A program made the position numbers and the translations under genes. Below the pieces are notes generated by a model that worked only from the letters and a program-made list of their open reading frames with translations, had not been told where the DNA came from and ran no database searches. Below, piece after piece: positions 1 to 12,800 of a stretch of DNA of 64,000 bases (position 1 is its first letter; the number at the start of each line of letters is the position of its first letter). The stretch comes from Thelonectria olida (Eukaryota > Ascomycota > Sordariomycetes > Hypocreales > Nectriaceae). The stretch lies in contig JAGPYM010000002.1 of the NCBI GenBank assembly GCA_020736575.1, forward strand, positions 2,666,001 through 2,730,000, given 5' to 3'.

Positions 1-2202
1 GTCGCGAGTCGCCATGTTGCAACTCGTCGACCAATTCGGGAGCTATGGGCGAATAGCAGACGGCCAAAGGAGATGCGGGTTTGTGGATTTTTCGTCGTTA
101 GGGGCGCAAGCTTGCAGCCGAAATGTCTTGAAGTCGAAGGTTAGCTTGAGCTGTCGCAGCCGACACGACAACAGCTATACTGTACAGACAATGAAAGCAA
201 TACGTACAAGGGGAGACGCCCGAAGAGGGAAGATGGAGGAGGGATACGGGAAAAGAGAATGAAAAGGAGACGTCGGGTGAAGACGAAAGAATGGGCGGAA
301 GAGGGAGGCGGAAAGGGTTGGGATATGAGAGTACCTAGATACCTAGGTAGTCGGGGAGGTACCTACCGAGAGACACCAGCAACAAAACAGATGACGCAGG
401 TGCTAACGAGGGAGACTCGATTCGCGCGCACCAACTCGAGATCCAGCTTTTTAGAGCGTCGGACAGGGATCACAAGGGAACCAAATCCGCTATGGGCATG
501 AGCTACGCACTAGCGACAACGCCTGCGAATGCGAATGCACCAAAACTAATAATGCGAATTTATTGCAGCTGGCGTGGGGAGCTGTGAACTGTCACCATGG
601 TTTTCTAGCTGTTTTGGTTCCCTCCTGTCCAATACGGGGTCCAACTGTCGTGCTGACAGCATCACCTCCCGTCTCGATCACGCCGGGCTGTCCCTAAAGT
701 CCCTTCTTATTTATAAGCTTACCTCCTAGACTGGTGATAATGTCTTTGCGTGGCTTGGAATATCAGGCCATTGCCAGCTGAAACAGTCTTGTTCTTTCTC
801 GTCTTCTGTCAAGGCAACAAAGGTCCCGAAAAGAGTGCGGCCTCCAACTTGCTCCAGCTTTCACAGGCACGAGACACAGGTGACAGACCTGCACGACAAG
901 ATTGATGTGGGTGATGATGCCAAGGGAAATTATTCCACTCGCATGCCATTGGCCCATTGTTGAAACTAGCAAGCGCACCTCCAAATCAGCTCTCACGATG
1001 CGACACACTGGGTACTTTTACCACCGCACAGATAAGCCTGCTGTGCTTCGTACTTTTGTTCCATGACAATTGTCCTATCCGGGCTGACGTTGTCCTTTTC
1101 TCTATCAGCTGACAACCTCTTCGTCAACGACGTTTCCTCAGCCACGCGGCACATGCAGCTCCCCGGCAAAGGATTGGCCTGCTTTGCGCAAAGTACCATG
1201 GCCGGGCCTGTCCGTAATCAATCTCTCTCTTCCACGTTCTTTGCTTGGTCTCGGCCCGAACGCCAAGAAGCCAAGAGCTAATTCTCATGCTGTGAAAACA
1301 CAATCGCCCAACCACCATCAACTAAAAGCCGGTTTCTCTCCACGAGTCTGGGAATCATCTTGAAACGCGAGAGACTCCACACTTTGATGCTGCTCAATCT
1401 TAGTCGCGAGAACACCTCTTGGTTCTTGCCTGTCGAGAGCCTCGCTTTGCGTGTAGGGTTGCTGATCCTCATGCTGCTGTGGCTTGATTGACCCACGACC
1501 GAGTTCAGATAGACCGAAGATCAATCTATTTGCGCCGGCCATGTCCGTATCTTCTGCATGTGCGATTCGACGCCAACGCACCGATTCGATGCCTTTCAAC
1601 TATCTGCATGGTGTGTTATGGTTCTTTATGGCGATCCATGTGTCTTGCACAACCTAGCTACCTACATAGCATCGGGCCAATACAACAGCTTCAGGCTGCT
1701 GCTCCAATGTCCATCTTCGTGTGACGTCATTAAGCTCCTGGCGGCACTTGTTTCCAGGTGTCCTACCCTACAGCTTGCGTCCGATGAGGATGATGGCTTG
1801 TGTCTGCATCGCTATTATGCTACTTGGTGACTTCTCGGCCTCGTTATTTGGTCTGATTCTCTTGTCTCTGTGTCTGGTGAGGGCCTTCTTTGGTGAGTAA
1901 TTGTTACATGGAGACTGCTTAGGTGTCTCGTAGGACTGGGGAGTACTTGGCTTTGAAGTAGAAAAAACGAGTTTCAAGATGTGAACACACACATCTGAAG
2001 CTCACTAGTTCTATGGTCAGCCTTCGTGGGCTTAATCCACAACGCCCCAGGAAGAATATGGTTGTGCGTGCCATTCGTCAAATTGCCTAACCGTCAGGCT
2101 CGCCTCCTCCTAGTTGACAAGACGGTACACATCTACATGCCCAGAAATACAATCCCTAGGAATGCACCAGTGCTCATGTGTGCACACTCCTCCGTTTCGA
2201 GC
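1..2202. other. Gene-poor stretch, no gene recognised
   Basis: No open frame here has protein-like composition or a recognisable domain, and the short frames on both strands mostly lack an ATG. Near 340-349 there is a palindromic TACCTAGGTA motif of the kind found repeatedly between genes in this window. The base composition is balanced, so there is no sign of an AT-rich, repeat-mutated block. Confidence 0.5.
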
Positions 2203-2321
2203 ACATACGACCATAGCTCTTAGAAAACACTGGGTCCCGTCTGCTCCCCGCACGTTAAGCTGAGAAGCGGCGAACTAGTACTCGGGTCGGTGACGACCGG
2301 GGAATCCTCGCTGTTGTATGT
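2203..2321 (+). rRNA. 5S ribosomal RNA gene (divergent type)
   Basis: The 119-nt segment starts ACATACGAC and ends GTTGTATGT, and these ends pair over nine positions (one G-T) to form helix I. Inside are the landmarks of fungal 5S rRNA: GAAAACAC after the first strand of helix II, GGGTCCCGTCTGCTC, TTAAGC, and the internal-promoter block GGTCGGTGACGACC followed by GGAATCC. The first strand of helix II (GCTCTTAG) pairs with CTGAGAAGC with one bulged A, so the stem is kept. The helix II sequence differs from the usual ascomycete 5S as I know it, suggesting a variant 5S type or a young pseudogene. A TTTTT run follows at 2330-2334. A single copy among unrelated DNA fits the dispersed 5S genes of Pezizomycotina. 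Confidence 0.88.
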
Positions 2322-3796
2322 TGGTATTCTTTTTATTTTAAATTTATTTTTGGACATTTTCATGCTCATGTTGAACACTTTTTCGTCGCCATCTGCTCTT
2401 GTGGGGGATGAGTATTGCATCCCCACATTTAGGAAGGAGTGGACAAGGATCCAAGTGAGCAATATTCCTATTGGATGCATGTATATCCCAACCAATGAGG
2501 GCTCGGGCAGGGGCATTATATAATCAGCCACGACCTTATCCCCATCCATCTTCAGACTTGAAAATTTCATCTCTCTAAAAACTCGGATCACTTCAAACGA
2601 GGTTGCCCTGAATCTGATGCCGGCATTGAAACGCCTCAGCTCTACCAAAAATCTGACGCGGCTTTATCAGCGCTCCTTGCTTCAAGTCAATCTCAATCTC
2701 GCAACCAGCATTGGCCGACCCTCCATTCGTCGTCCAGACCGAGCGGATTCCCTCCGGGCCATGATGAGAGAGGAGAGGCGACACCATCGATCAAGCGCAA
2801 CGGATGATCTGATCTGATCTCTGCCGTCAGGACTGTCGCACAAACGGTAGGTTCCCACGTGAAGTGTCATGCCCATGCAAAACTCTCAAACAAACACGGC
2901 ATTAGTGTGTACAGCAATGGGTTCTCTCCGTGCTCTAATTGCTGAAGGAATATTTTCATCGTGCCAAGATCGAAAAGCCCTATCATTACCAAACACCTAT
3001 GTTCTTGCTTTCCCAAAGACTGCGGTGCATGAAGATAGGGCGACATTACATGCTTCCAACTTCCCTTTATTCTATATGTCTTATCCGTTCGGCCATATGA
3101 TGTTGCGCCAGGCCAGCTCTGCTGTGATGGCGTTGTCATTTCTCGCATCTTCTCATGGATGGGGTGGTTCCGGTAGGCCAAGTCGTCGCGTGTCCGGTTC
3201 TTGGGCCACTTGGTCCCCTCCTGGTCAAACGGCCGTGGCCGAGGACGTGGCCCAATCGCTTCAACTCGTTTGTCGAGGCTTTTCAGCTGGCATGGCCCGT
3301 TCCATCCCTTCAACAGCCTTGGCCTTCTAGAAGGCCGGCCGAGTGAAGTGGCTTCCACCTGCGCGTTTCGGATCTTTGCAGCGAGCCATGGACGAGAGTC
3401 TGGAGTACGTAGTGGCTTTACTTATGCCCTTGTTCCACATCACCCAATAAAACGTGGTCATGAGAGGTTCATGTCGCCTTTGTCAGGGTTGAAGGCCGAG
3501 GCTTTGAGTCAGGGATAGGGATGCATTCCTGAGGATGCATAGTTTGGGCGTAGGAATAGATCACGGAGTCAGTGTTAACATGGGTGAGCTTTATATCTTT
3601 GCAGACCAAAGAAGTAGTCGTCTAAATTTGGGATGGTAGCTTCACTCGAAGGGGACACTCGAGGAGGGCTCTGACTCCCGAAGTTTAGAATAGGAAGAGT
3701 TGATTCCTCGGGGCGTATCGCGGCCTCGAGGTCAAACCCGAAGTGAAAAGGAAACGGTTCTAAGGGTAGCGCTTGCGTGGAATAGTCCTTCATCAG
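2322..3796. other. Intergenic, nothing convincing
   Basis: Several frames of 100-160 codons exist on both strands, but none has recognisable domains and they overlap one another. A small GATCT repeat lies at about 2805-2819. Confidence 0.4.
2330..2334 (+). terminator. RNA polymerase III terminator of the 5S gene
   Basis: A run of five T begins nine bases after the 5S 3' end, the usual pol III stop. More T-rich sequence follows to about 2350. Confidence 0.6.
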
Positions 3797-4754
3797 TTAA
3801 CTGCCTTTACCCTTGAACCGAAACGTTAAACCATCCACGGGCTTCCCTTCCTTCATTTCGACATGACACTGAACCACCTCGTACGCGTCTGTCTCATACA
3901 CCTGTAATGCGTCCTCATGCTTCTTGTCATTCGCTAAGAATGCTTTGCCATCGAAAATACTGTTCCCTCTTGGATCGTCGACGAGTCCTTGCATCTTCCA
4001 CAGTCCCGAGAAGTCCGCCGCCAATTTTGGTCGGGGTGCACTTGGGTCACTTTTAAGCAGACCAGTGAAGACCATTAGCAAGTATACCATACAAAAAGTA
4101 CCATACTGGGTACTCTACTTGCGCTGGGCGAGGAACGCAGTTGGAACCTTGAAGAATATGCTGAGGTAGTGTCGAGTACACCCCTAGGGATGGATAGAAA
4201 TAGGATGAGTACAGGTCCTTTTGGGCTTTCGAATACCGTATGAATGTTGACCTAAGTTGAATTGTGACTCTGACAAAAAGCCCTTAATGGCAACCGTGGC
4301 CTTGCTATTTACCTGACAGAAAGAGCTGCCGTTATGCTGGGCGGCGGCATCTGTCGCGTTGATGATGCTGTGCGCTGACAAGGGCCCAAAGTTTCCCGCT
4401 CTGGCTCTGGCTCTGGCCACAGCCTCGATGCTGCTCAGTGGGCCGTCCAGCTTTATCAAGTAGGTCGAAGACTGAAGCTGGCGTCGTTGTCTTTCAGCCA
4501 GCGCCACTTGGCGATGTACCTAGGCTGCGTTTCTTGATGCTGCATGATCACACACACTCCGATTCCCTTTGGCCTCGCACCATATTCCAGTAGGAATCTG
4601 AGATTGTAAACCCACGATTGAGGTTCGTGCGGAATTCCTCAATTTTCGGAATCGTCTCCGAGGAAGACAAGCCAATGGTTGTGTCTTCGATGTTGTCCGA
4701 AGCTGTCAGAAACGTTGCCTTAGCAATGGCCTCCAGTTCATCCCAAAGGCCCAT
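3797..4754 (-). CDS. Possible multi-exon hypothetical protein gene
   Basis: Three open stretches on the minus strand look protein-like and sit in order. The first (4754-4548) opens with an ATG and MGLWDELEAIAKATF. The second (about 4460-4240) contains LIKLDGPLSSIEAVARAR and AHSIINATDAAAQHNGSSF. The third (about 4040-3797) contains DFSGLWKMQGLVDDPRGN and YEVVQCHVEMKEGKPVDG and ends in TAG. Plausible introns are a GTGTGT...CCAG segment of about 80 nt between the first two, and a GTAGAG...AAAAG segment with TTGCTAATG before the last. The join between the second and third blocks could not be settled, so the exact exons are uncertain. I do not recognise the family and give no function. It could also be a decayed gene. 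Confidence 0.4.
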
Positions 4755-7700
4755 TTAGACTGTGCTTTGAGGCTCAGCGCTGATTTTAAGGGGATGGGAT
4801 TTTGGCAGTGTTGAAGTGTTTGAGATGCTCGAGTGGGTTTCATGAATGTATCAAGCAATATTGAAGGGAGCCACAGCAGACCTGGCCTGTTGGCATCGAC
4901 TTTATGAGTAAGGGTTTCAGTGCCTGGAGACAACCTGATAGTGGTTTCCTGTGACCCGCCAGACCATCAGCACCTTTCGTTTCCAAGAGCTTGTGAGAAG
5001 AGGCCGGATAATGCAACTTTTACGAACACCAACCTTGGAGTCGCTCTTCACATACCTACGTACTTGGGTACCTATGCATGCAACTTAGGGAACTAATGAC
5101 CTTGAGTAGTCACTTATTGTAGGTATGATGGATATATTCTCTCGGGTTACTTATTCCAAACACAGCCATCTTCTGTTCGTTTCACACTGGCCCGAGGGGA
5201 CGAATGTGCCGGGGAACTTTGGGTGTACACACTCAATTTTCGACTCATAAGGGTTTTTCATTCTAAACGGAAAGCGGACCTTCGACCGACAGGTAAATTC
5301 TGTATGGGGAGGGGTGGGCAGAGAGAGAAATTGATTTGGCGGTGGGACCAGCGGCGTCAGATAATGACGGATGGGCGGTTGGCGCATCATGGGGGAAGAT
5401 AGGACCCATCAGCCTGGAACTCTTGCCTCGCCGCATCGGCGCCTTTCAGCCGAGCAAGGGACAGCAGGGGGCTCGGGAAGGGAGCTAGAACATCACGAAT
5501 AGACATGCCAATATTTCGAGGGCCAATGGCGCCGCCATGGTTGAGCTAAAAGATGGGCTTGTGGCCGCCTGTTTCACGTCGTCTTTGACAGACAAGAGTG
5601 TAGGGCATTGGTAAGCGGTGGCTTTGTAGTTTAAACCGAGTCCTAGACAAGATTCAGGTTAACTGACGCCGCACATGTTTCGCTGTTGGAACCCAAAGAG
5701 CGGAATGACCAGAGGCCCTTCGCGGCCTAGGCTGGCCCGTTGTCGACCAGACCGACCGTCAACCAGTGGAGTTGAGACCCATGTCGAGCTGAGAGACACG
5801 GCTCTTGGCGAAGCAGAACCCCTCCTCAACCATCAGGAAAGGAAGCCGTAAACAGCGACGAGCAGACGGGAGGAGAGAAGCACGTGCGGAAGCAGATGCA
5901 GCCAGATGCGGATGCGGATGCAGACGGTATGTAGATGCAGTATATATGTATGGAAATCAGAACGCATACGAGGGCGACGTGCTTCCTTCCATTCGTACGC
6001 AGATCTGCGAGAGATCGTCGCGTGCGAGACCCTCCTGGAGACAATTAGCCAATGACGGCAACTCGTGAGGTTTCGCAACATTCTGAGGTGACTGTGCCTC
6101 ACACGGGTTGTAACATCAACATGTGGATAGCGGCTGTTCCGTCCGCGGAATTTAGGCCTTGGTCTTTTCGCACGAGACATCCTACGTTAGAGTCAAGATG
6201 TCGGGAAGACTAGATCTGAGTTGGACGGGACGATGACAGATGTTTCAAACTGTCGTCAGACAAAGACTAACAAGTGGGAATCGGGGGGCTTCAGGGCGCG
6301 TGAGGCCATTGCGTTCCCGGCGGATTCCATCATTCGAACTTTTCGAAGCCTGTAAGATTAGACGGGATCGTTCTCTGGGCATCCTGCGATCTGTCGGGAA
6401 GAGGGGAGTCACTAGGAGTGTCTCATCATCTCTCTTGTGGCACCGCGACGGAGACTCGGGCAAGACCAGGCACAAAAGAGAGCAACGGCGGCGCGAACAG
6501 TTCTTGGTACATAGTGTCCACCCCGATGAAATGAGCTGGATGTGATGAGCTGTGCTCTGCAGCCGCATGTGCGTGCATCGTCATGCGTCCTACCCAGAGT
6601 CGTAAAAACCCGTTCCCCCTTTCCCTCCGGCTAGAACAGTTTGTTTCTTATAAGTGGTCTGTTCTTGTCATCTGAGCTGAGCTGTCAACATCGAGGCTTA
6701 AAGTGCTCAACCTGAAATCGAGCATGGGCGGGCTCACGGTCCTCCGTCTCGGGGAAATAGACCGAACGAGAAGATGAGATGAAACTTTGTTATTGTTGTT
6801 GGCATGAAGTGTGAAATGCGATACTTTCCTGTAGTTAAACCGTATCCTGTATGCAATCGTATGCACCCGCAGCTCGTCATGGATGAACGAGAGAGAGGCG
6901 TTTGTCCGTCTCTCCCGTCCGTCGTTTTGGACATCCGAACTCCGCGGCCGAACGACGTCCACCAACTCTATTGTGCTTGTGCGTGCAGCAGAAGCGTGTG
7001 CCCGTGGCGACTGGATGTGAGGGCTTCTCCTGATATTCTGCATGCATCCCCACTGTCCGGCTGTTGGGCACCCCTCGTTCCAACGCAGAAGCGAGCGACG
7101 GCTCGTAGCACCAGCCGTTCAAGCTGCTCCACGATGATGGGGCCATCTCCAAGACTAAAACTTTTCGAGATTCACTGGTCGTGATTGCGACCGAGTTGTG
7201 ATGGGCCAGGGGGGTCAGGGGCGGCCCTACGGCCAGCCAGGGCCTTGATGGGGATGGGAACAGGCGCAATGCGGTAGAGAGAGGATCAGCTACAGGAATT
7301 GACGATGCCCATTCATCAATCATCACCACCACCAGTGCGCGAGGGTTCGGCGGCAACGTGAGAACGCCTCGTTCCGCTAGAAGAGCCAGGGGGGCTGGAA
7401 TGGAATTCCCACAGGGCCATGTCATAGTGGATGGAGGGAAGTTGCTCCCAGCTAATTAATTAACTGAAAGTAATCTCAGATCATGGAATCATCATGTTGA
7501 TGGCGGCCCGTGAATATCGATGATGTAGATAAACATTGACACGCCATGTGCATATGTCACGGCTAAATCCTCTTTGGCTGAAACTTTAGGGGACGAGACA
7601 GAATTAGCACCTTCCATCTCTTAGTGCAGAGGTTCTGCCTTGTTCAACAGCGATCCCGAGACAATCGTTGTGCGTGGGTGTGAGCCATCCTTCGGGAAGT

Positions 7701-9819
7701 TTTGGGAGACAAGACGAGACAAAACCGAGACTTCGTGAACAGCGGTGTGTACCTCTGTGTGCAAGGAGCACGTGTAGGAGCGGTAGGGAGAGAGATGATC
7801 AGTGAATTGTACCTATTCACATGTACCTAATAAAGGGGTGTGCAACTTCCATCCCATGGAGGAATAATTTAGGTTCTAAACTGGCCCAACTTTCCCTTAT
7901 TGCTACGCACATGGCTCCTCTCAGCCGCGAGATGAATCGATGATAGGAGATGGGAGATGCCCCCCCGCTGCTGTGCTTCACAGCCTTTCCACGAGGCAAC
8001 TCTCGCTGACCAACCCATTCAGAGTTTTTGTCGGGCGCACCGGGTCCGACTGCTGCTGCGAGTCTTCGTATATGAACTTGGCAAAGCTGTAAATGCATTT
8101 ACACTCTCACAGTCACAGAGAAGCGACGCGGACAAGACAGACAGACATACAGACGGATACTACACAAGTTCCGGGAGTATCCCGGTAGGTATTCGTGCTG
8201 TATGTGCGACGTGATATAGCGCGTTCGTCCGTCCCGTCGAGGTTGATGACGTGCAGTCTTATTACGATTTTCTTATTCCTCCTGATTTCGTTTTGCCGTG
8301 ATCTGACTGATCTGTTGCTTTCGGCCGACTGCTCAGGATGCTAACTACCATCTGTGTAGGTACGTACGGATTACGCCGTAGGTACTTACTTGGTGCGCAA
8401 GCAAATAACTAATATGCATGTTGCTTGACCGGGAGAGACCTGCCGCATGCTTCCTGGGATCAGGCATGTGTGATGATTCGTGTTTCCGGCGCAGTACAGG
8501 CTTGACCGGGCACGACATGCTCAGCCCTGTGTTGCGTTTCGGCTCTTGTTTTGGTGGGATGAAGGCATCACAGCCAGTGGGTGAGTGAGTGATTGAGTGA
8601 GTGAGTCGCCTGCCTACGCAATTACTCGGAGCAAGTGCGGGCGGGCGCTCTGACTAGGTACCTATGCCCAAAGTACTAGACGCCTTGCCCAAGACGTCGA
8701 CAACTTCATTTCCCCTTTGGCGCCAGCGTCCGTCTTGTGTCGTCAGTTTTCTGCCGTTGGCGGTGGCTGGCCGGCCGCAGCCCACAAGACCTCCCTCAAG
8801 AGTCAGGTCGGTTCAGTGGTTGGATTTAGTGAGGTGGACAGACAGGTTTTAGCGGACGGCCAGCTGGACAGCCTTGTGCGGCGGGCGGCCCACACCCCCT
8901 GTCGCTAACCTGAGCGACCCGACCTAACTCGAGGTACCTACCTACCCTGGCCCGCCTCACCTCCGCCGCCTCCGGCTCCTCCACTTCGACCTGGGCTCCC
9001 ATTCCGTCCATGGATGTCTTTATTTGCGCCTCTCTGTGGTTAGCTCTGTTGCTTTTTCGTGGGCCGCTACCCGCTGTTCGAAGTAATAATTTGGCATTTT
9101 ATTACTTTTCTCTGTCAACAATAACTAACTACTGCCTTCGCGCCGAGTCCTCCAAGAGACGACGGCCTGCTGCAAGCCCCTGGCCCCCTTGTCCATCACG
9201 ATTCACCACCACCGCTCTGCCCACCCCCCGGCAAGTCCGTGGCGATCTCCAGTGTGTGGGCTGTGGAGTTTGCGAGTGCCAGTAGCAGCGCCATTGCCAG
9301 CGCCAGCAAACAGCCAACGGGACGGGAATCAGTCTGCGTACCTTGCTTGCTTCCATTTCTTTGGACAATTTATCGCAGGCAAGTCCCTACCCGTGTCTAG
9401 TTACTGCCTTGTTGCTTGTGCTGTGCTGCACTGCTAGCCTAGGGACGCAAGGACACAAGACGGGATCCATTCACCTCCATACTTTTGTTCCTCTGCGCTG
9501 ATCCAACACAACTTCTTCTTCTCCTTGATCCTACCAATTCTTTACCCAATTACGCCCCACACCCATCAGTTCCTGTTCATCTTTATCTCTGCCGGCCAGA
9601 GCACGTCGGAGTGATGTTGATTTAGCACAAAGGCTCCTTCCTGTGACACGGCCGGCTTTCCCTTCTCACCTTTGAGGCGAGGAGAGCCTCCCGAAGAACA
9701 CCCCCCGCGAAAGCGGAAGGAACACCGTCAAGGAGCCCTTGGAGGAGTACTTGCGCAGCTCTCGTCTTGGAAGCTTTTTGCGTGCTGTCTATCGCCTTCA
9801 GTCAACATCGGGTCATGAA
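4755..9819. other. Long intergenic region and leader of the DUF1765 gene
   Basis: About 5 kb without a convincing gene on either strand. The open frames are short, overlapping and low in protein character. It contains a GTGA-type repeat (about 8581-8607), a GATGCG repeat (about 5895-5925) and the palindrome TAGGTACCTA at 8655-8664. The pyrimidine-rich stretch from about 9480 is probably promoter and 5' leader of the next gene. Confidence 0.45.
8581..8607. repeat. GTGA/GAGT microsatellite
   Basis: Tandem imperfect GTGA units in intergenic DNA. Confidence 0.7.
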
Positions 9820-9823
9820 ATGA
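9815..9823 (+). promoter_or_regulatory. Minimal upstream ORF overlapping the DUF1765 start
   Basis: ATG AAA TGA encodes only Met-Lys. Its stop codon overlaps the first in-frame ATG of the main frame (9820-9822). A ribosome starting here would terminate on top of the main start. The arrangement is seen directly; a role in translational control is inference. Confidence 0.5.
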
Positions 9824-12800
9824 GAGGCCCTACTGTAATTATGGCTCCGGCCGTGGAAACCTCTTCTTCTTTCTCTCGCTCTCGTTCTACCCCGGACCTG
9901 CTCTCCTTGTCCGGCCTCGATACTCCTCCTCCGTCCTTGTCCCTAAACCTCCCAGACTTCGATGTCCCTTCTTTCAATTCCGACTTTACCCTCGACACCT
10001 CCGTCTTCCTTTCCACGACGAAACCAGACCCGAACGTCCCGGCCTCCGTCGTTCGCACTCAAGAGGTCACCGACGAAAATGCCCAGACCAAGTCGCAGTC
10101 CAAGAATAGGCCCAAACATGCACGAAACAGGACCGGCTCCCTCGTCGAACGCCCTCGATGGCTCCCCAACACCGTCAACGGGGACCCCGTGAAAGAGGAC
10201 CTTCCCCGTCCAACAACATCTGCAGGCGACATGAGGTTTGCTGGTGCTTCGCCCGGCAAAGACGAGTTGAAGCCGCTGCCCAAGAATTTGTCTACGGGCT
10301 CATTTGCGAGTTTCGCACGCTCATGGAAAACGTCCCGATCGCCCTCTCCAATGGGAAAGCCCGATGCGCCCAAAGAAAACAAAGAAGACAAAGCTGGGCG
10401 TACGCGCGCTGACAGCTCCACCTCATCCGTCAAGCTCACCAAGACCCGCAAACGGCCTGGTTTGACAGTCGAGCAAGCAGACACCAATAAATCGACTGAG
10501 TCACTAAAGCCGGCCTCGAAAGGGTTTCGCGCAAGCAATTTTCTGACCAAGAAGAAGCAGAAGCCCGCCGTTTTGGCCAAGCTGAACACAAACACAGTTC
10601 AGGTTGTCGTCGGTGGCTCGGACAACAGCTGCGCTTCTTCAGCCACTAGTCTCGTACCACCAGCCTCCATCAGCACCGACGGCCGCAACTCTCAATCAAC
10701 GCCCATCGACACCACAACAACAAAATCAATCACCGATGAGTCGTCGATCGAGATGCCGCAGCCTCAGACCCGCGACGCCCTGTGGTCGTCGTTCAAGACG
10801 CTCGACTTGGACTTTAAAGGATTCCTCGCCAAGAGCACAGCCCAACGAATGTCCCAGATCTCCTCCCAGGTCTTCCCTTTCCTGCGCAGTACCATGAACC
10901 ACGAGTCGATCAAGAAGCTATATCCCGAAGACGTGGACCGGAGAGCCACAATCCTCAATAAATGGTGGATCGCCATCCTGGAAATGCTAGAGGGCCAGAC
11001 CCCCCAACCTCTGCCAGGTGTTGACCGCCAGATCCTGTATGATGCTGCGACTTGGATGATGATGCGACCCGAGTGGCGCCAGAACACGTCGTACTTTCAA
11101 CCTTTGGCGAGTCGATCCCCTGGCGAACGGGTGCGTGCCCGATCCAATTCGACCGGCTCTTCCATGACATCTAGCCAGGCTGCATTCCTGGAGGAGTCGT
11201 CCGAACATAATGTGAGGACTATGTTTGTGTCGAACCTGGTCAGACAAATGGCCTTTGTGGTAGAGAAGATGTCCCTGCGTCATGCACCGATGGGCCTGGT
11301 CAATTTTGCTGGAAGAGCCTGCGCCTACGCGTTTTTCTTTGCACCTGGAGTGTCGGACATTTTGATCCGACTTTGGGGCCTTTCACCGGAGCTTATTCGC
11401 CGTGTTGCAGATGAGATGGGACTTCCCCGGAAGAACAGGGGTGAAAGTGAAGACATCGTGGCACTGTTCCCTCCAAGTCTCAGCACGTTCGGTTGGTCCA
11501 CCCCCAAGAGTATGTGGGACAATCTGAAGAGGGTCCCGAAGCTTCCCATGCTCGTGTCTCGGATACCTTGGACGGGTCCTTGGGTGTCTAGGTGGAAGGG
11601 CCGAGATACCGATCTCTTCTTCATTTTCTGCAAATATTTCCACATTCTTTCTGAGCAATTCATGCCCGCTAGTCTGCCATTGATTGAGAAGGCGAGGAGC
11701 CCTGCCTTTGCTCTCGTCCATGCCCAGCTGCTCTTCGTTCTGGACACGACTATTCACAGGCAAACCGCCATTGATGGATATGCCCAGCCGCTGGTAGACT
11801 CGATAAATGGCCCGGATACCGCCTTGACGTTGGCTCTGCCGCCGAGCAACGTGATGAAAGGAATGTCGGAGAACAGACTTGTCATGCTCTTGAAAGACTT
11901 CTTGTCTGATGATACTGAGGAGGTGGCTGGAGCTCGTCACACGTTTGCGGAGTCCTTCGCTGCTCTCATGAAAGCATCAACACGCAAGACATCGCAATTC
12001 AACCATTCTGCCTGTTTCACCCTCTGCGACTTCCTTGAAGAGGTTTTGGTTCTGTACAGCGAATTTGAGGACCCGGCTAGGACGAAGACTTACTTGGACT
12101 GGACTTTCTGGATTGATGTGTGCAGGAAAGTCATGGGCACGTACAATACCATGTCAGAGGTTCGTATGATGTCCCTCGTTTTTGGTATCTGGGATGCCAT
12201 TGCAAAGGATCCTCAACGAAAATGGACGCTGTGCAAGGACTGGCTCCTAACGGAGGAGACGTTTAATGAGTTCTTTAACCACTGGTGTCCTATGGTCCGG
12301 GCTTACTACCACCGCCTGATTTGTTGGCGAATGTGCCGAGATACCGGGAGACACGAGGAGGTGGACCAGAGAATTTTCCTTCTCGTAGCCAGGAGGCTGA
12401 AAACCAACTGGGCTCATTATCTCTACCTGAAGCACACCGCAGAAGAGGAAGAACGGCCTCCCCCTTCAACCGCACCGGTTCTACCCGCTCCTGGGAAGCG
12501 GTTCATGATCATTCGACAAGAAGTGAACACTTCTCAGACTGGACTCTTCATGGGATTCGATGGAACCAAGTCCCCAAGCACTGAGTCTCCTCCTGGCAAC
12601 ACAAATGGCGACCTCCCCAAGACAGATGCCAAGAAGCGGTGGTCCTTGTTGGGCAAGGTTCTGTCCCTTAGTGGTGGTACGAACAACCCGGACGATTGGG
12701 AAGACGACCTCCAAGTTGCACGCCGTGAGACTGCCGAAGGACGAAAGACCATTGTCGTTAAGGGTGGTCGGTTTTCCGAAGAAAGCGATAACCCTGTTTA

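Noticed and set aside
2220..2648. 142-codon minus-strand frame overlapping the 5S gene
   Set aside because: It starts with a non-ATG codon, lies antisense over the 5S gene and has no recognisable domain.
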